Origin: Microbacterium testaceum
GTDB lineage: Bacteria > Actinomycetota > Actinomycetes > Actinomycetales > Microbacteriaceae
Direction of reading: 5' to 3'
NCBI RefSeq assembly: GCF_003075375.1
Contig: NZ_QDFT01000001.1
Span: 124,006 to 188,005, forward strand
DNA length: 64,000 bases
This document shows, piece after piece, positions 1 to 12,386 of the stretch. The notes below the pieces were generated by a model. The model was not told the DNA's origin. It did no database searches and saw nothing but the letters and a program-made list of their open reading frames with translations. Made by a program: the position numbers and the translations under genes. Each line of letters opens with the position of its first letter. The first letter of the stretch is position 1.

Positions 1-278
1 ACGAGGTCGGCGCCGTCGCGTCGCGCGAGGAGGTCGGTCGCGACGACCGCGCCCAGCGCCCAGGTCGCGGGGTCGGATCCCACCCACGGCAGCGTCCGGA
101 CCCGGCCCGGGAAGAACGTGGCGACCCTCGCCGAACCCGCTCGCCCGGTGAGGGCGGCGAACCGGACGTCCGGCATCCGCTCCGCCAGACGAGGCAGGAG
201 CTCGCGGACGTACGTCTCGGTGCCCCCGCGGGAGCCGGTGAAACCCAGAAGGTCGACGAGGATGCGTCGCTCGGACAT
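1..278 (-). CDS. Glycosyltransferase family 4, N-terminal part (cut by window edge)
   Basis: Reading leftward from ATG at 278, the protein begins MSERRILVDLLGFTGSRGG and continues with TETYVRELLPRLAERMPDVRFAALTG. A glycine-rich first loop followed by an E-T-Y-V-R-E-L-L helix is typical of the N-terminal Rossmann half of GT-B, family 4 glycosyltransferases, which transfer a sugar from a nucleotide donor. About 92 codons are visible and the rest lies outside the window. Its ATG overlaps the TGA of the preceding GT2 gene (ATGA), so it is the fourth gene of a translationally coupled minus-strand glycan operon. Donor and acceptor cannot be told from this piece. Confidence 0.75.
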   Translation of the reverse strand, partial: MSERRILVDLLGFTGSRGGTETYVRELLPRLAERMPDVRFAALTGRAGSARVATFFPGRVRTLPWVGSDPATWALGAVVATDLLARRDGADL

Positions 279-1474
279 CAGCTCTCGATGACGGCTTCGG
301 GGCGCTGCTCGCGCCGCGGCGTCGTGAGCACGCCCGAGAAGAAGCTCATCATGGCGGTCTGGAAACCGAGGATGATCAGCAGGGCGCTCGGGACGGCGAT
401 GCGCACCGCCTGCGCGGCGTTCTGCTGACCGAAGTCGAGGTTGCCCCACACGGCGACCTGGACGATGCCGATGACCACGCCGAGGACGAAGAGTCCGACG
501 CCGATCAGCAGGCCGCGTTCGGCCGACCACTTCGCCACGATCCGCCGGTAGCGCTCGCTCGTCGGCAGGAAGCCCTCCTGGGTCGCGTAGAGCTTGGTCA
601 ACCAGAAGAAGAGCAGGGATTGGAAGCCGATCACGCTCAGCGCGCTCGCGTAGACCATGGTCGTGACGTCGAATCCGACGCCTCCGATGTTGATCCCCCC
701 GAAGGCCAGCACGGCGACCGCGATCGCGCCGAGGAAGAAGGCGACGAGACCGGGGTAGACGAACAGCCAGCGGGGCGCGAACAGCAGCAGGAAGCGCAGG
801 TGACGCCATCCGTCGTGCCAGCTGCGCAGGTGCGGCGGACGCGAGCGGCCGTCCTTCTTCAGCGTGGTGGGGACCTCTTCGATGCGGTAGCGGGCGAGCG
901 ATGCGCGCACGACCATCTCGGACGCGAACTCCATGCCGGTGGTCTGCAGGTCGAGTTCGCGGATGCGCGCGCGGTTGAAGCCGCGCAGGCCGCAGTGGAA
1001 GTCGCGGATGCCGGGACGGAAGAACAGTTCGCCGATGAACGACAGCACGGGGTTGCCGAGGTACTTGTGCAGCGGGGGCATGGCGCCCGGGGCGATCCCG
1101 CCGCGGAAACGGTTGCCCATGACCAGGTCGGCACCCGCGCGCAGCCGCTCGACGAACGGCTCCAGGTTCTCGAAGTCGTAGCTGTCGTCGGCGTCGGCCA
1201 TGATCACGTAGGTGCCGCGGGCCGTCTCGATGCCGTTGATGAGCGCGGCGCCGTAGCCCCGGCGGGGAGCGTGCGACACGCGGGCGCCCAGGCGCTCGGC
1301 GATGGCCTGCGAGCCGTCGGTGCTGCCGTTGTCGGAGATGAGCACCTCGCCGCGGATGCCGCTGCGCTGCAGGAAGCCCTGCGCCTTGCGGATGCAGACC
1401 TCGAGCGTCTCGGCCTCGTTGAGGCAGGGCATGAGGATCGTCAGTTCGACGGTGGTCGAATCGGGACTGGTCAC
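278..1474 (-). CDS. GT2 glycosyltransferase with C-terminal membrane domain (polyprenyl-phosphate sugar synthase-like)
   Basis: 398 aa, GTG start. The first ~230 residues are a GT-A fold: ILMPCLNEAETLEVCI opens it, DNGSTDGS follows, and ADADDSYDFENL is the DxD-type metal and nucleotide site. HCGLRGFNR and the basic, proline-rich KKDGRSRPPHLRSW stretch resemble DPM1/DPG-synthase-like enzymes that charge polyprenyl phosphate with a hexose. About four hydrophobic segments occupy residues ~235-385, so the enzyme sits in the membrane. The start overlaps the TGA of the upstream GT4 gene by four bases. The likely role is to make a lipid-linked sugar donor for the envelope polymer built by the neighbouring genes; the sugar is unknown. 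Confidence 0.8.
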   Translation of the reverse strand: MTSPDSTTVELTILMPCLNEAETLEVCIRKAQGFLQRSGIRGEVLISDNGSTDGSQAIAERLGARVSHAPRRGYGAALINGIETARGTYVIMADADDSYDFENLEPFVERLRAGADLVMGNRFRGGIAPGAMPPLHKYLGNPVLSFIGELFFRPGIRDFHCGLRGFNRARIRELDLQTTGMEFASEMVVRASLARYRIEEVPTTLKKDGRSRPPHLRSWHDGWRHLRFLLLFAPRWLFVYPGLVAFFLGAIAVAVLAFGGINIGGVGFDVTTMVYASALSVIGFQSLLFFWLTKLYATQEGFLPTSERYRRIVAKWSAERGLLIGVGLFVLGVVIGIVQVAVWGNLDFGQQNAAQAVRIAVPSALLIILGFQTAMMSFFSGVLTTPRREQRPEAVIES

Positions 1475-2667
1475 GGGGTGTCTTCTTTCGTCTTCACCGG
1501 CGCGGGAGTCGGCAGCGGCAGAGCCGACAGGATCCCTTCGACGGTGCGGCGGATGGTGCGGGTCTCGAGCGCGGTGTCGTACCAGGCGCGTGCGGTGCGG
1601 CGCAGATCGTCACCGCCCTCGATGACGTCCCGGATGGCCCGGGCGAGCTCTTCTGGGCGGGTGCTGGGGGAGACGACGCCGTTCACGCCGGCGTCGATCA
1701 GCTCGGTCGAGGCGTTGCCCTCGTCGGCGACGAGGACGACGGGCGTCCCGTGGGCGTTCGCCTCGACGACGACGAGGCCGTAGCCCTCGCGCCGCGAGGG
1801 GTTGATCAGGCAGGAGGCGCCGTGCAGCAGGTCGTGCAGCGCGGCATCCGAGACGAATCCCGGGAAGTCCGTCCACGCCTCGCCGCCGACCCGGCGCACC
1901 GCGGCACGCACGGCGTCGGAGCTCGGGCCGGAGCCGGTCACGACCAGACGCAGGTCGGGGATCGTCTCGCGCGCGGCGGCGACGGCGGCCGGCAGCGTCT
2001 CGACGCGCTTGTCGGGGATGTGGCGTCCCGCGTACAGCACATAGGGCGGGGACGCCGCCGGGGCGGGCGGAGCCACCTCGACGGCACCGTCGATGAGGCC
2101 CGGGCTGACCAGCGGCTCGCGGCGCAGGCCCTCTCGGCGCAGTCGTGACGCGCTGAGCTGGGAGTGGCAGGTCGCGAGCGGGGTGAGGGCGATCGCCGCG
2201 CGCTGCAGCGCCCACGCGATCGTGCCGGTGACGGCGCCGGAGTATTCGACCCACTGGCGGCGGTGCCAGACCTCGAGGTAGTCGACCACGAGCCGCGTGC
2301 CCGAACCCAGCAGCGCCAGTCGTGCGGCGAAGACGTTGAAGATCGGCAGACCGCTCACGATCACCGCGGCGTAGCGACGGCGACGGCGCGCGAGGGTGGC
2401 GAAGAGCGACGCGGCGTACGTCAGCGCTGCGGGGATGCGGCGCACCCCTCCGGCGTCGTACAGCGAGAGCCGACCGGTGATCGGGAGGATGCGGAAGTTC
2501 TCCTCGACCGGCGTCCGACCGTCCCACTGCGTCGCCGTGAGGTACTCCACGTCGAAGCCCTTGTCGCCGAGCACGTCGGCGACGGCGCGGTACTGGCGTT
2601 CGCCGCCGCCCGTCGAATAGGGGAACAGGCAGTCGTAGGCGACGGCGATCGTCGAGGAGCGGGACAT
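1471..2667 (-). CDS. Glycosyltransferase family 4 (GT-B)
   Basis: 398 aa from ATG at 2667. I chose this start because MSRSSTIAVAYDCLFPYSTGG begins a clean GT4 N-terminus with its glycine-rich donor loop; a longer frame upstream only reads through the neighbour in another phase. The C-terminal half has VLYAGRHIPDKRVETL and the E-x7-E retaining signature in SRREGYGLVVVEANA. It is a cytoplasmic or membrane-associated sugar transferase. Only one base separates it from the stop of the DUF6541 gene and it overlaps the GT2 gene by four bases, so it belongs to the same operon. The substrate is not deducible. Confidence 0.82.
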   Translation of the reverse strand: MSRSSTIAVAYDCLFPYSTGGGERQYRAVADVLGDKGFDVEYLTATQWDGRTPVEENFRILPITGRLSLYDAGGVRRIPAALTYAASLFATLARRRRRYAAVIVSGLPIFNVFAARLALLGSGTRLVVDYLEVWHRRQWVEYSGAVTGTIAWALQRAAIALTPLATCHSQLSASRLRREGLRREPLVSPGLIDGAVEVAPPAPAASPPYVLYAGRHIPDKRVETLPAAVAAARETIPDLRLVVTGSGPSSDAVRAAVRRVGGEAWTDFPGFVSDAALHDLLHGASCLINPSRREGYGLVVVEANAHGTPVVLVADEGNASTELIDAGVNGVVSPSTRPEELARAIRDVIEGGDDLRRTARAWYDTALETRTIRRTVEGILSALPLPTPAPVKTKEDTP

Positions 2668-2668
2668 G

Positions 2669-4585
2669 TCAGCACCCCTCGATCTTGAACAGACGCGCGG
2701 ACGGTCCCTGCTCGTCGACGAGGACCAGGTGCGTGCCGGGGGAGAGGTCCTGGATGCCGGCATATGCCGCGGCCCCCGCCTGATCGATGACGTCCTGGGT
2801 TCCGAAGTCGAGCACGTAGTCCACGCCGAGGCGGTCGACGGTCCGGCACACGGCCGGGTCGGAGTCGATGTCGCGCAGACGCGCGTTGAGGAACAGCACC
2901 TCCGGTGAGGGGTTGCCGAAGACGTGCTTCTGCGTCACCTCGCGGTCGGCGAAGGCGAGGGCGAGAGACGTCCCGGTTCGCGGGCTCCCGGCGATCAGGG
3001 CATCTTCGGGAGTCTCGCTGTCGAGACGTTCCAACAACGCCTCTTCGTCGGACGACAGGATGAGGGAGCTGTCGGTGTAGGCGTACGCCTCGGAGACCTG
3101 ATCCAGCGCCATGCGCACGTTCGGACCGGTCGCGACGGAGAAGAGCGCGAGGACGCCGACCGCCGCCGCGCCGACGCCGATCCAGCGGGGCGCCCGCGTC
3201 CGCCGCATCGCTCGCCGGGCGAGGTCCACCACGGTGATCGCTCCCAGGGTGGCCACCGGGATGGCCATGAGGGGCAGCAGAGCGGCCAGGCGGTTGGAGT
3301 CGTTGTACCAGGGGTTCGTCAGCAGCTGGCGCAGCGGGCTGTCGATGCGCAGACCGGAGGCGATCGCGAAGAGGGCGACCGCGACGGCGAACGGCATGAC
3401 CGCCGGGAGCCATCGCGAGCGGCGCGCCACCGCGAAGAATGCGACGATCAGCAGGATCGAGATGAGGGTGGTGGGGTTGTAGCCGCGCGGGGAGACGAAC
3501 AGGCCCTCGCCCAGGGACTGCGAGAGCTGTTGCCACGGGGTCCATCCCGAGTGCTCCGCCCCCGTCCGGAACACCGCGAGGGTCGCCGCCAGCGCCAGGC
3601 CGAAGGCCACGACGGACGCGACGAGGGACAGCACCGCTCCGCGCGTGCGCGCGGAGATCGCGCGCAGGGCGGCCGAGGTGATGACGACCGCGGCCGCGAA
3701 GAACAGAAGGCTGAGGAACGCGTTCGGGTGCCCCAGGAACGTCCCTCCGGCGAGCAGGGCGACCAGCAGCGCGGAACGCACGAGCGCCGCGGTGCCACGT
3801 TCCGGCAGCATCGTCACGACCGCGGCGAGGGCCGCCGGGATCATGGCGTACCCGACGAGATTCGGGTACAGCACGCCCCAGTTGAAGAACAGGGCCGGGA
3901 ACGCGCCGAACCCGGTGGACAGGGCGGCGGCGGCGATGAACGCGGTCCGACGTTCGGCGAAGAAGGCGCCGGCCAGGGCCATCACGGACGCGGGCCACAG
4001 GATCGAGACGACGGCGAGGTTGGCGCCGTTCACCGCGACCGGGACGGCGGCGCCCGTCAGCTCGGCGCCGAGTGTCGTCAACGCATGCCACGCGTTCGGG
4101 TAGAAGCCGATGTCGGACGTCGAACCGATCTGGAAGGGCGACGCGCTGCCGTTCTGCAGCGCGGACGCGATCGCGTTGAGGTGGACGATGTTGTCGAACC
4201 TCTGCGCGATGTTGCCGGGTGCGCCGAAGGCGCGGGCGAAATTGACGGCGTTGGCGACGGCGGCCAGGGCGAGGGCGAGAAGGGCCAGGACGCCGGTGCC
4301 GGGCCCGGCGGGGCGCGGGTCCGCTGACGCGCGGCGGCGCAGGAGGAACGCGATGCCGACCACCACGAGCGTGACCAGAGCGAGGGGCAGCACGCTCCAG
4401 CGCAGGCCGACGAGGGGAGCCACGGATGCGGCGACGGCCGCGATCGTGGCCGACACGGCCGGCGCGAGGAGCAGGCGTCCGGGACTGCGCCACCCCCATC
4501 CGGTGACGATCACCGCGGCGCCCGGGAGGATCAGGACCAGAGCGACGACGAGGTACGCCGGAACCGCGCTGATCCACTCACTCAT
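2669..4585 (-). CDS. DUF6541-type polytopic membrane protein, probable GT-C-like glycan enzyme
   Basis: 638 aa from ATG at 4585 (MSEWISAVPAYLVVALVL), preceded by a GGAGACGG ribosome-binding site. The frame is open upstream but has no membrane-protein character there. The protein is nearly all hydrophobic, with more than ten membrane segments, and has an extracytoplasmic loop near residues 120-165 (FDNIVHLNAIASALQNGS, then DIGFYPNAWHA) resembling the acidic/aromatic first loop of GT-C enzymes and DUF6541 proteins. The ~120 C-terminal residues form a soluble domain with a DSDPAVCRTVDRLGVDYVLDFG core. As first gene of the glycan operon it probably transfers a sugar from a lipid donor outside the membrane. 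That role is inferred. Confidence 0.7.
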   Translation of the reverse strand: MSEWISAVPAYLVVALVLILPGAAVIVTGWGWRSPGRLLLAPAVSATIAAVAASVAPLVGLRWSVLPLALVTLVVVGIAFLLRRRASADPRPAGPGTGVLALLALALAAVANAVNFARAFGAPGNIAQRFDNIVHLNAIASALQNGSASPFQIGSTSDIGFYPNAWHALTTLGAELTGAAVPVAVNGANLAVVSILWPASVMALAGAFFAERRTAFIAAAALSTGFGAFPALFFNWGVLYPNLVGYAMIPAALAAVVTMLPERGTAALVRSALLVALLAGGTFLGHPNAFLSLLFFAAAVVITSAALRAISARTRGAVLSLVASVVAFGLALAATLAVFRTGAEHSGWTPWQQLSQSLGEGLFVSPRGYNPTTLISILLIVAFFAVARRSRWLPAVMPFAVAVALFAIASGLRIDSPLRQLLTNPWYNDSNRLAALLPLMAIPVATLGAITVVDLARRAMRRTRAPRWIGVGAAAVGVLALFSVATGPNVRMALDQVSEAYAYTDSSLILSSDEEALLERLDSETPEDALIAGSPRTGTSLALAFADREVTQKHVFGNPSPEVLFLNARLRDIDSDPAVCRTVDRLGVDYVLDFGTQDVIDQAGAAAYAGIQDLSPGTHLVLVDEQGPSARLFKIEGC

Positions 4586-4622
4586 GCGATTCCGTCTCCG
4601 TCTGCGGTCATTTCGACACGCC

Positions 4623-4628
4623 ATCGTA
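4623..4628 (-). promoter_or_regulatory. Putative -10 box of the minus-strand glycan operon
   Basis: On the minus strand TACGAT lies about 38 bases before the ATG at 4585, with a GGAGACGG Shine-Dalgarno between. It fits the TANNNT consensus of actinobacterial housekeeping sigma factors. No clear -35 box is visible. Inference from position only. Confidence 0.35.
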
Positions 4629-4686
4629 TCGGACGGTCTCTGCGGGGCCGCTGAGCGGGGCCGCCGAGGCTCGGAGGCGCCGCGGG

Positions 4687-7925
<3,239 letters not shown>

Positions 7926-7944
7926 CCGCCCCGCCGCGGCGCCT

Positions 7945-8916
7945 TCACGCCGTCGTCGAGATCGGCTCCAGCGGCGGCATCGGCTTCCAGGACGCGTCGC
8001 GCGAGATGACGCGCCCGTCGCGCAGGCCGCGGAACAGGTGGCTCGTACCCGTGACCTTGCGCTCGACGACCGCGAGGCGGATGAGCTCCTTGACGAAGGT
8101 CAGCGCCGTGCCCGCAGCGAAGGGGAGCGGGCGGTAGACGCCGACCGCGCGGTAGTACTTCTGCAGGTACGCGCGGTTGCGCATGATGTAGTACCGGTAG
8201 GCGTCGCTCGAGGCGTTCATGTGGCGGATGCCCATGTCCCACTGCTTGATCTCGCGGGTGCGTCGCAGGACGAACTCGTTCACGATGACCGATTCGGTCT
8301 CCCGCGAGGCGAGCCAGCCGTAGAGCTGGTCGTCCCAGTAGATGAAGAAGCGGGGGTCGGGAAGGCCGATCTTCGCCACGACGTCGCGGTGGATGAACAT
8401 GCCCTCGAAGCATCCCGAGTTCATCGGCTTGAAGCCGGAGTCGTCGAAGCTCGCGGGAGCGAAGGGGATCGGGATCGCCATCGACTCGGCGACCCGGTAC
8501 TGCCAGTAGAACTCGCTGCCGTCGAAGTCGTAGCGGCGTCCCTGGATGCTGCGGAACCGCGGGGTCCACTTGCCCATGAGGGCCAGGCCGTCGCGGACCA
8601 CCTCGACGTCGTCATCCATCAGCCAGATCCACTCGGAACCCAGCTCGTAGGCGACGCGCATGCCCTCGCTGAAGCCACCCGAGCCCCCGGTGTTGGTCTC
8701 GAGGCGGCGGTAGACGAGCTCGGTCGGCACACGGTCGCGGAAGGACTCCACGACCGCGGTGGTGTCGTCGGTCGAGGCGTTGTCGATGACGACGAGGTGA
8801 CCCGGGGCGGGGTCCATGCGCTCGATGCTCTCGAGCAGGCGCGTGAGCAGGGTGGTGCGGTTGTAGGTGACGACGACGATCGTCGCGGTCTTCGGGTCGA
8901 AGGCGGTCACGGTCAC
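7945..8916 (-). CDS. GT2 glycosyltransferase (rhamnosyl/galactofuranosyl-transferase-like)
   Basis: 323 aa from GTG at 8916 (VTVTAFDPKTATIVVVTYN), overlapping the stop of the GlfT2-like gene as GTGA. GT-A features: VVVTYNRTTLL at the N-terminus, VIDNASTDDTT, NTGGSGGFSEGM, the metal site LMDDDVE, and IYWDDQLYGW as the acceptor-side acidic motif. This set is shared with GlfT1-type and WbbL-type enzymes that start the galactan on a lipid-linked linker. Being coupled to GlfT2, it is a candidate for the priming transferase (GlfT1 role), but rhamnosyl transfer is also possible. Confidence 0.78.
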   Translation of the reverse strand: MTVTAFDPKTATIVVVTYNRTTLLTRLLESIERMDPAPGHLVVIDNASTDDTTAVVESFRDRVPTELVYRRLETNTGGSGGFSEGMRVAYELGSEWIWLMDDDVEVVRDGLALMGKWTPRFRSIQGRRYDFDGSEFYWQYRVAESMAIPIPFAPASFDDSGFKPMNSGCFEGMFIHRDVVAKIGLPDPRFFIYWDDQLYGWLASRETESVIVNEFVLRRTREIKQWDMGIRHMNASSDAYRYYIMRNRAYLQKYYRAVGVYRPLPFAAGTALTFVKELIRLAVVERKVTGTSHLFRGLRDGRVISRDASWKPMPPLEPISTTA

Positions 8917-10826
8917 GCGTTCTTCTCGAAGGTCGTGCGCCAGTTCTTCTCGGAGACGAGATCGGGCAGAGCCCGGCGGTAACGGCGCGACAGAGCGGGC
9001 CACTCGCGCTGCAGGCGGCGGTGCAGACGCCAACTGTCCACCAGCATGCGGCGGAACATCGCGCGATCGCGCGTGTAGATGTTCTTGCCCGATCCGTCGG
9101 CGGCGCTGACCAGTGCACTGTCGTACAGGGGCACCCGCCACCAGTTGGCATCGCCCTTGCCGAACTCGACCTCGGGCTGCTCGACGTTCTCGGGTCGGGG
9201 CGTGTGGAACCAGTGGGACACGAGCGTGCGGGCGGTGAACGTGCGCAGGGCGATCCCCGTGGGGCTGTCGAACTGATGAGCCTTCAACCGCTTGAACACC
9301 TGGCGACCGCGCCGCGAGCGCAGGGGTACGCCGGAATCCTTGTGCACGACGGTCTCGGGGTGCTTCTTGGCGACGGCGCGCGCATCGGGCATCGACGTCG
9401 CGAGATTCGCGCGCATGTGGTCGGGTCCCGAGAGGATGTCGCGCAGCGCGCGGTGACGCAGCTCGACGGGGTAGTACTGCATCATCATCAGGTGCTTGAG
9501 GTCGACCCGACGGCTGTGGCGGATCAGTGTGCCGCCGCGCTCGGAGCGCGAGTGCAGCAGGGCCGCGACGATCCGATTGCGGGCGTGGAAGTACGCCTGC
9601 CAGTCGATCGAGTCGTCCTTGCCGACCCACGAGACGTGCCAGAGCGCCACACCCGGCATCGACACGGTGGGGAAGCCGGCATCCCGTGCCCGCACGCAGA
9701 ACTCGGCGTCGTCCCACTTGATGAAGGCCGGCAGCGATAAACCGATCTCACGCAGCACGGAAGTCGGGATGAGGCACATCCACCACCCGTTGTAGTCGGC
9801 GTCCAGCCGCATGTGCAGGAGGGGGGACTGGCGCAGGTTGGCGACGCTGAAGTCGTGGGGGAGGCGCTCCTGGAACAGCGCGCGCCACATGAAGGGAGCG
9901 TCGTCGACCACCTCGGCCCACGCGTGCAGCTTGGGACGGTCGAGCAGGTCGAACATGTGTGCGCCGACGATGGTGGGCACGGAGGCGTATCGGCCGAAGA
10001 CCACCGAGCGTCGGATGGACTCGGGCTCGATGCGCACGTCGTCGTCGAGCAGCTGGACGAAGTCGCTGTCCTCGCGGGCCAGCGTCTCGACCATGGCGCG
10101 GGCGAATCCGCCCGAACCGCCGAGGTTCGGCTGGCGCAGCACGCGCAGCGTCTCGCCGAGGCGCTCGGCGACGGCCGGGAACGGCTCCTGCGCCTCGACG
10201 AGATCGGTGCCCTGGTCGATGAGGAAGACGCGGTCGACCACGTCGAGCACATCCGGGGCGTCGGCGAGGGCGTTCAGCGTCTCGACGCAGTAATCCGGCT
10301 TGTTGTACGTGGTGATGCCGATGCTCGCCTTGCCGCCGCGGACGGGCTCCTGCTCGGTCGTCCACTCCGCGCCCTCGAACAGCGCGTTGCTCTGGTCGGC
10401 GGCGACGTCGAACCAGATCCAGCCCCCGTCGCTGTACTGGTCGAGGACGAGGTCGAAGGTGGACGCGGCGTGGTCGCCCTGGACCTCGCGCGTCTCGATG
10501 CGCTGCTTCGTGCCGCCGCCGTTGGAGCGGTAGACGAGGATCGTCGCCTCGCCCGAGGTGCGAACGGTCAACCGCACCTGGCGGACCGCGGTCCAGTGCT
10601 GCCAGTACGAGGCCGGGAACGCGTTGAAGTACGTGCCGAACGACACGCGCAGACCGGCGATGATGCGGGCGGTGTGCCGGTCGAGGATGTTGCCGAGCTG
10701 GGCGATGTTCGTGACGCGCACCGGCTCCTCGTCGATCGTCGACCACGTCTCGGGGTCGACGTAGAGGGGGAGGAGATCGGGATCGCGGTCGAGCGGCAGG
10801 ACGGCGTTCTGCAGGGTGTACGTCAC
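8913..10826 (-). CDS. glfT2: Galactofuranosyltransferase GlfT2-like (galactan polymerase)
   Basis: 637 aa, the same length as the mycobacterial enzyme. It extends galactan by transferring Galf from UDP-Galf with alternating linkages. An N-terminal beta-rich region (1-165) precedes the GT-A domain. The metal/nucleotide motif LLDDDVRIEP places the three Asp at 261-263, and IKWDDAEF places the catalytic-region Asp pair at 372-373 with His397 in ALWHVSW; these offsets match GlfT2 (Asp256-258, Asp371/372, His396). A long C-terminal helical part follows. GTG start at 10826 has no obvious Shine-Dalgarno. It forms an operon with the downstream GT2 gene and depends on glf for its donor. Confidence 0.92.
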   Translation of the reverse strand: MTYTLQNAVLPLDRDPDLLPLYVDPETWSTIDEEPVRVTNIAQLGNILDRHTARIIAGLRVSFGTYFNAFPASYWQHWTAVRQVRLTVRTSGEATILVYRSNGGGTKQRIETREVQGDHAASTFDLVLDQYSDGGWIWFDVAADQSNALFEGAEWTTEQEPVRGGKASIGITTYNKPDYCVETLNALADAPDVLDVVDRVFLIDQGTDLVEAQEPFPAVAERLGETLRVLRQPNLGGSGGFARAMVETLAREDSDFVQLLDDDVRIEPESIRRSVVFGRYASVPTIVGAHMFDLLDRPKLHAWAEVVDDAPFMWRALFQERLPHDFSVANLRQSPLLHMRLDADYNGWWMCLIPTSVLREIGLSLPAFIKWDDAEFCVRARDAGFPTVSMPGVALWHVSWVGKDDSIDWQAYFHARNRIVAALLHSRSERGGTLIRHSRRVDLKHLMMMQYYPVELRHRALRDILSGPDHMRANLATSMPDARAVAKKHPETVVHKDSGVPLRSRRGRQVFKRLKAHQFDSPTGIALRTFTARTLVSHWFHTPRPENVEQPEVEFGKGDANWWRVPLYDSALVSAADGSGKNIYTRDRAMFRRMLVDSWRLHRRLQREWPALSRRYRRALPDLVSEKNWRTTFEKNA

Positions 10827-10927
10827 GAAGGAGTCTTTCGTCTAGGCGCAGGGGCCGCGGGTGGCCAGCGGGAAGTCTACCCGGCGCGTCGGACGGCGCC
10901 CTGAGCGGATGCCGCCCCGACGCGCAC

Positions 10928-12325
10928 TCAGGACGGCTGGGGGAGCTCGCCCCGCTCGATCGAGATGCTCTGCTCGCTGGGCCCGACACCCACCAGCGGC
11001 GTCTGCTTGATCTTGGCGCCGAACAGCACGACGAACATCCAGCCCCAGAGCAGCAGCGGCCCCGACTCGGTGAGCCCCTGCACCACGAGCAGGGCGCCGA
11101 TCAGCGTGGGCAGCAGGGTGAGCGGGGAGTGCGGACGGTCGTCGCGCAGGTCCCAGCGGGGCCGGTCGACGGCGAAGAACCAGGACCGCCACACGTAGGC
11201 GAGGAAGACGAGAGCGAGCAGGAAGACGCCGATGCCACCGAGCTGCAGGTACGCGTCGAGCCACATCGAGTGCGCCTGCACGGCGGTGCGCCCGTCGTCG
11301 ATGATCCATCCGTCGATGAGGGGTTCGGTGGCGATCCAGGGAGTGGAGAACCCCCACCCGATGAACGGACGCTGATCGGCGCGCGCGATGACCTCCGCCC
11401 AGACGCCCTCGCGTCCGACCAGGTCGGCTCCCCGGCCGAGCACGCCGAACAGGGCGTCGCGGCCGAACCAGATGGCGGCGCCGCCGCCCAGGCCGATCGC
11501 GGCGTAGAGCAGGTACCAGCGCGTGCGCTCGCCGGGGCGCCGCGCGGTGCGCATGACCAGGACGGTCCCGAGCACCAGCGCGACGAAGGCGGCGGCGATG
11601 TAGGCCGTCGCCGAGCCCGCTCGAACGAAAAGGAACGCCGCCACGGCGATCCACACCCACAGCAGCACGCGCCGCGGGGCTCCGGCGGCCAGACGCACGG
11701 CGAAGACGATGATGGCGACGAGCATGACGGCGGCGAGCAGGTTGGCGTTGCCGAACACGCCCTGGATGCGTCCGCCGTCGAGCAGGTTGTCGCGCGACCA
11801 GTAGGCGACGGGGTCCGTCCCTTCGGACGGGATCACGAAGCCCGGCAGCAGCGGGCCCCGCACGAGCAGCGAGACGGCGACCTCGAACAGCAGCGACAGC
11901 CCCACGACCCACTTCGCCGCCGAGGCGACCGCCCGCACGACGTCGCGCCAGGTCAGCACGGCTCCCACGAACAGGCCCTGGAACGTCGTGATCACGAGCA
12001 GCAGCCAGGTGAGCACGGATGCCGCGGGCCACGCGCTCCACGCGATCGACGCGGTCGCCCACGCGAGGTAGCCGAAGGCGAGCCAGGGCAGGCGTCGCAC
12101 GGCCAGCGGCGGGCGCGTGACCAGCCAGACGACCGCGGAGACCATCGCCGAGGCGATGACGACGACGGCGGTGACGATGGGGCCGACGGCGTTGACCAGG
12201 CCGACTCCGCCCAGCGCGAGGACGAGCAGGAAAACGCACCAGGCCCGCAGCAGCAGGTGCCCGGTGGTCTCGCGTGTCGGCGCCGTCGGCAGCGCCGACA
12301 CGGGGTGGTTCGTGTACATCGCCAT
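10928..12325 (-). CDS. O-antigen ligase / Wzy-like polymerase family membrane protein
   Basis: 465 aa, ATG at 12325 (MAMYTNHPVSALP). After a short cytoplasmic head there are about eleven membrane segments, with a large external loop at ~330-360 (ADQRPFIGWGFSTPW followed by DDGRTAVQAHSMWLDAYLQLGG). That loop, with an Arg/His-rich segment ending in HSMWLDAYLQLG, is the hallmark of the O-antigen ligase/WaaL-Wzy superfamily. It probably polymerises or ligates lipid-linked glycan outside the membrane. It precedes glfT2 on the same strand with a 101-base gap, so it may head that operon. Confidence 0.8.
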   Translation of the reverse strand: MAMYTNHPVSALPTAPTRETTGHLLLRAWCVFLLVLALGGVGLVNAVGPIVTAVVVIASAMVSAVVWLVTRPPLAVRRLPWLAFGYLAWATASIAWSAWPAASVLTWLLLVITTFQGLFVGAVLTWRDVVRAVASAAKWVVGLSLLFEVAVSLLVRGPLLPGFVIPSEGTDPVAYWSRDNLLDGGRIQGVFGNANLLAAVMLVAIIVFAVRLAAGAPRRVLLWVWIAVAAFLFVRAGSATAYIAAAFVALVLGTVLVMRTARRPGERTRWYLLYAAIGLGGGAAIWFGRDALFGVLGRGADLVGREGVWAEVIARADQRPFIGWGFSTPWIATEPLIDGWIIDDGRTAVQAHSMWLDAYLQLGGIGVFLLALVFLAYVWRSWFFAVDRPRWDLRDDRPHSPLTLLPTLIGALLVVQGLTESGPLLLWGWMFVVLFGAKIKQTPLVGVGPSEQSISIERGELPQPS

Positions 12326-12334
12326 GGTGTGCTC

Positions 12335-12340
12335 AGGCTA
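12335..12340 (-). promoter_or_regulatory. Putative near-leaderless -10 box (TAGCCT)
   Basis: TAGCCT on the minus strand lies nine bases before the ATG at 12325 with no Shine-Dalgarno between, so transcription should start at or just before the start codon. Confidence 0.5.
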
Positions 12341-12373
12341 CCCGTCGGCATCCGTCGGTACAGGGGTGCGAAG

Positions 12374-12379
12374 TAAGCT
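12374..12379 (+). promoter_or_regulatory. Leaderless -10 box of manA (TAAGCT)
   Basis: TAAGCT ends seven bases before GTG 12387. A -10 at this distance puts the transcription start on the start codon and decides the manA start, as no Shine-Dalgarno exists. Confidence 0.65.
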
Positions 12380-12386
12380 GTCGGGC